Shown here: one piece after another, positions 62,800-64,000 of the stretch
Layout of the letters: every line of letters starts with the position of its first letter
How positions within the stretch are numbered: position 1 is the stretch's first letter
DNA from: Roseofilum acuticapitatum BLCC-M154
Lineage (GTDB): Bacteria; Cyanobacteriota; Cyanobacteriia; Cyanobacteriales; Desertifilaceae
DNA length: 64,000 nt
Assembly (NCBI RefSeq): GCF_030068475.1
Contig: NZ_JAQOSP010000141.1
Coordinates: 1-64,000, forward strand
Direction of reading: 5' to 3'
Made by a program: the position numbers and the translations under genes
Notes under the pieces: generated by a model
What the model was told of the DNA's origin: nothing
Database searches by the model: none
What the model saw: only the letters and a program-made list of their open reading frames with translations

Positions 62800-64000
62800 A
62801 TGAACCAACAACTTAGCTATAAAACTTTTAGGGTTAACATTGATACTCAAACATTACTCGATGACTTTGCTCCAGTTTTTATCAAGGATATTTCTCAAAA
62901 GTTTCAACCGATTTTTGAATTAAAGGAAGATTATTGTTCTCGATTAGAAACTCATTGTCAGCAACTTCAGTCATTTTCAGAATTTTCTGCGCTTGTCACT
63001 ACGTTGCGTCAATATGCCCAGAAACTCAACGATGATTTCTGGGATTGCACAGAAAATGTCCAATATTTTACTCTGGTTTTTATGGGTGCAGTGAGCGCAG
63101 GTAAAACCTCAATGATCTGCGATTTACTTAATGTTAATCCAGATCGCCTGAATCAAGAACTTCGATCTTGCAATAATTTCGAGGTTGGACGAGATGATGT
63201 CGTTATTGCTGGTGAAGTTGCTACAACGAATGTCTATGAATTTTTGGTTGATTCTAGTCGTATTCGGTTAGTTGATATTCCAGGAACAGGAGGAGTTGTT
63301 CATGATAATACAACGATCGCTCCCTTTGTGAATAAAGCAGATTGTGTAATCTTCTTATGTAATGCTCAATCCGATCTAACTCGTGATGACTATGATTTTG
63401 TAGTTAGTCATATTGTAGGTCTCAGAGATACTAATGAGCTAACACCTAACACTGCTTCTGATAAAAAAGCTTTGATTGTTATCAATAAGTGGAATACGGT
63501 GGCACGAGATTTACCCTCTGAAAAGCAAAAGCAACAATGGCAAAAAAAACAAGAGTGGATTCTTTGGGGTGACAGCAAGACTAAAAAAAATGGAAACTTT
63601 AAAGGTTTAAGCGATCTGTTTAAGCGAACATTAACTATTGTTCGAGCGACTACCAGTCAAAGAATTTTTGACGACGAAACTGGAAGCTACGATCGCTATG
63701 GACAGCTTGAGCTTGAAGAAGTAATTGATGCTCTTAAAAATATTTTACTGGAAGAAGGACTGCAAATCAAGCTGGAACGTCCAAAGATTATTTTGAAAAA
63801 ATCTTTATCTGAGAGCAGAGAATTATTAGCCAACGAAAGAACTCAACGCTCGGTTGATGAATTGGTTGAAAAGCTAAAACAAATGGGAGTTAAAATTGCA
63901 GTTGACTCCAATTCGATTATGATCCTTTTGAATTCTCGGTTAGATAATTTACAGAATCGTTTGAAGAACGATCTTTTTTACCAAATCAAAGAGGGATTCG
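62800..64000 (+). CDS. second dynamin-like GTPase, partial (runs off the window)
   Basis: The frame opens at ATG 62,800 behind AAAGGAGGA and stays open to the window's end (400 codons). It has P-loop FMGAVSAGKTSM (G96-S104), a possible G2 at TT142-143, G3 LVDIPGTGG (159-163) and G4-like NKWN (229-232), where the usual Asp is Asn. Helical regions follow (SLSESRELLANERTQRS, QRSVDELVEKLKQMGVKI). It differs clearly from the neighbour in sequence, so the two are ancient partners and not a recent duplication. The C-terminus is not visible. Confidence 0.8.
   Translation, partial: MNQQLSYKTFRVNIDTQTLLDDFAPVFIKDISQKFQPIFELKEDYCSRLETHCQQLQSFSEFSALVTTLRQYAQKLNDDFWDCTENVQYFTLVFMGAVSAGKTSMICDLLNVNPDRLNQELRSCNNFEVGRDDVVIAGEVATTNVYEFLVDSSRIRLVDIPGTGGVVHDNTTIAPFVNKADCVIFLCNAQSDLTRDDYDFVVSHIVGLRDTNELTPNTASDKKALIVINKWNTVARDLPSEKQKQQWQKKQEWILWGDSKTKKNGNFKGLSDLFKRTLTIVRATTSQRIFDDETGSYDRYGQLELEEVIDALKNILLEEGLQIKLERPKIILKKSLSESRELLANERTQRSVDELVEKLKQMGVKIAVDSNSIMILLNSRLDNLQNRLKNDLFYQIKEGF

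Noticed and set aside
1-64000. tRNA and rRNA genes
   Set aside because: I looked for T-loop-like GGTTCGAATCC patterns and conserved rRNA stretches and saw none; isolated GGTTCGAG at about 14,503 is within the hydrolase frame.

Overview
The window looks like a chromosomal segment of an oxygenic cyanobacterium. The evidence is the aerobic Mg-protoporphyrin monomethyl ester cyclase (AcsF), the photosystem II lipoprotein CyanoP, a CpcS/CpeS-type phycobilin lyase, XisH/XisI proteins, and the very high density of the octamer GCGATCGC (HIP1) in genes and spacers. No rRNA or tRNA gene was seen. The species cannot be named from the sequence; a filamentous, repeat-rich lineage is a guess.

Layout. Positions 1-13,083: a partial antitoxin-like gene, a DMT permease, a peptidoglycan-binding/HEAT protein, a histidine kinase, an AtzE/AtzG-like amidase pair, a two-partner-secretion pore, sucD-sucC, and an ECF sigma / anti-sigma / Spy-like periplasmic cluster. 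Positions 13,148-14,940: an IS605-type tnpB element that abuts a 5'-truncated alpha/beta hydrolase. Positions 15,004-26,330: hisC, sugar transferase, galE, acsF, ftsE, a WecG-type glycosyltransferase, a Rpn-like nuclease and a second histidine kinase. These are mostly ordinary housekeeping genes.

Positions 26,495-35,410 form an AT-richer accessory island. It holds a DGQHR (DndB-like) protein with a divergent small gene, four complete xisH-xisI pairs with near-identical leaders, remnants of further xisI 3' ends, two PIN-domain toxin-antitoxin modules and a GmrSD-like DUF262/DUF1524 protein. After acnB comes a two-gene unit at 38,577-41,611: an RGGVGR-type ParA-like protein with a BolA-like N-terminus and a second P-loop domain, joined to a HEPN-like protein. 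Then come a giant alpha-2-macroglobulin-like lipoprotein, a spacer packed with palindromic and MITE-like repeats (47,671-48,230), glycogen phosphorylase, the CpcS/CpeS lyase, Uma2, CyanoP, Maf, a Ser/Thr kinase, an SGNH-like membrane protein and a degenerate DinG-like protein.

The right end (57,915-64,000) is accessory again: a short STAND (NB-ARC) ATPase, then two membrane/coiled-coil proteins followed by two adjacent dynamin-like GTPases, the second running off the window. A decayed copy of the first GTPase's 5' end lies upstream. The strongest candidates for undescribed systems are (1) the tandem dynamin-like GTPase pair with its membrane partners, (2) the BolA/RGGVGR-ATPase plus HEPN pair, and (3) the xisHI array, read as nuclease/partner modules embedded among toxin-antitoxin genes. 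All functional claims for these are inference from motifs and context.
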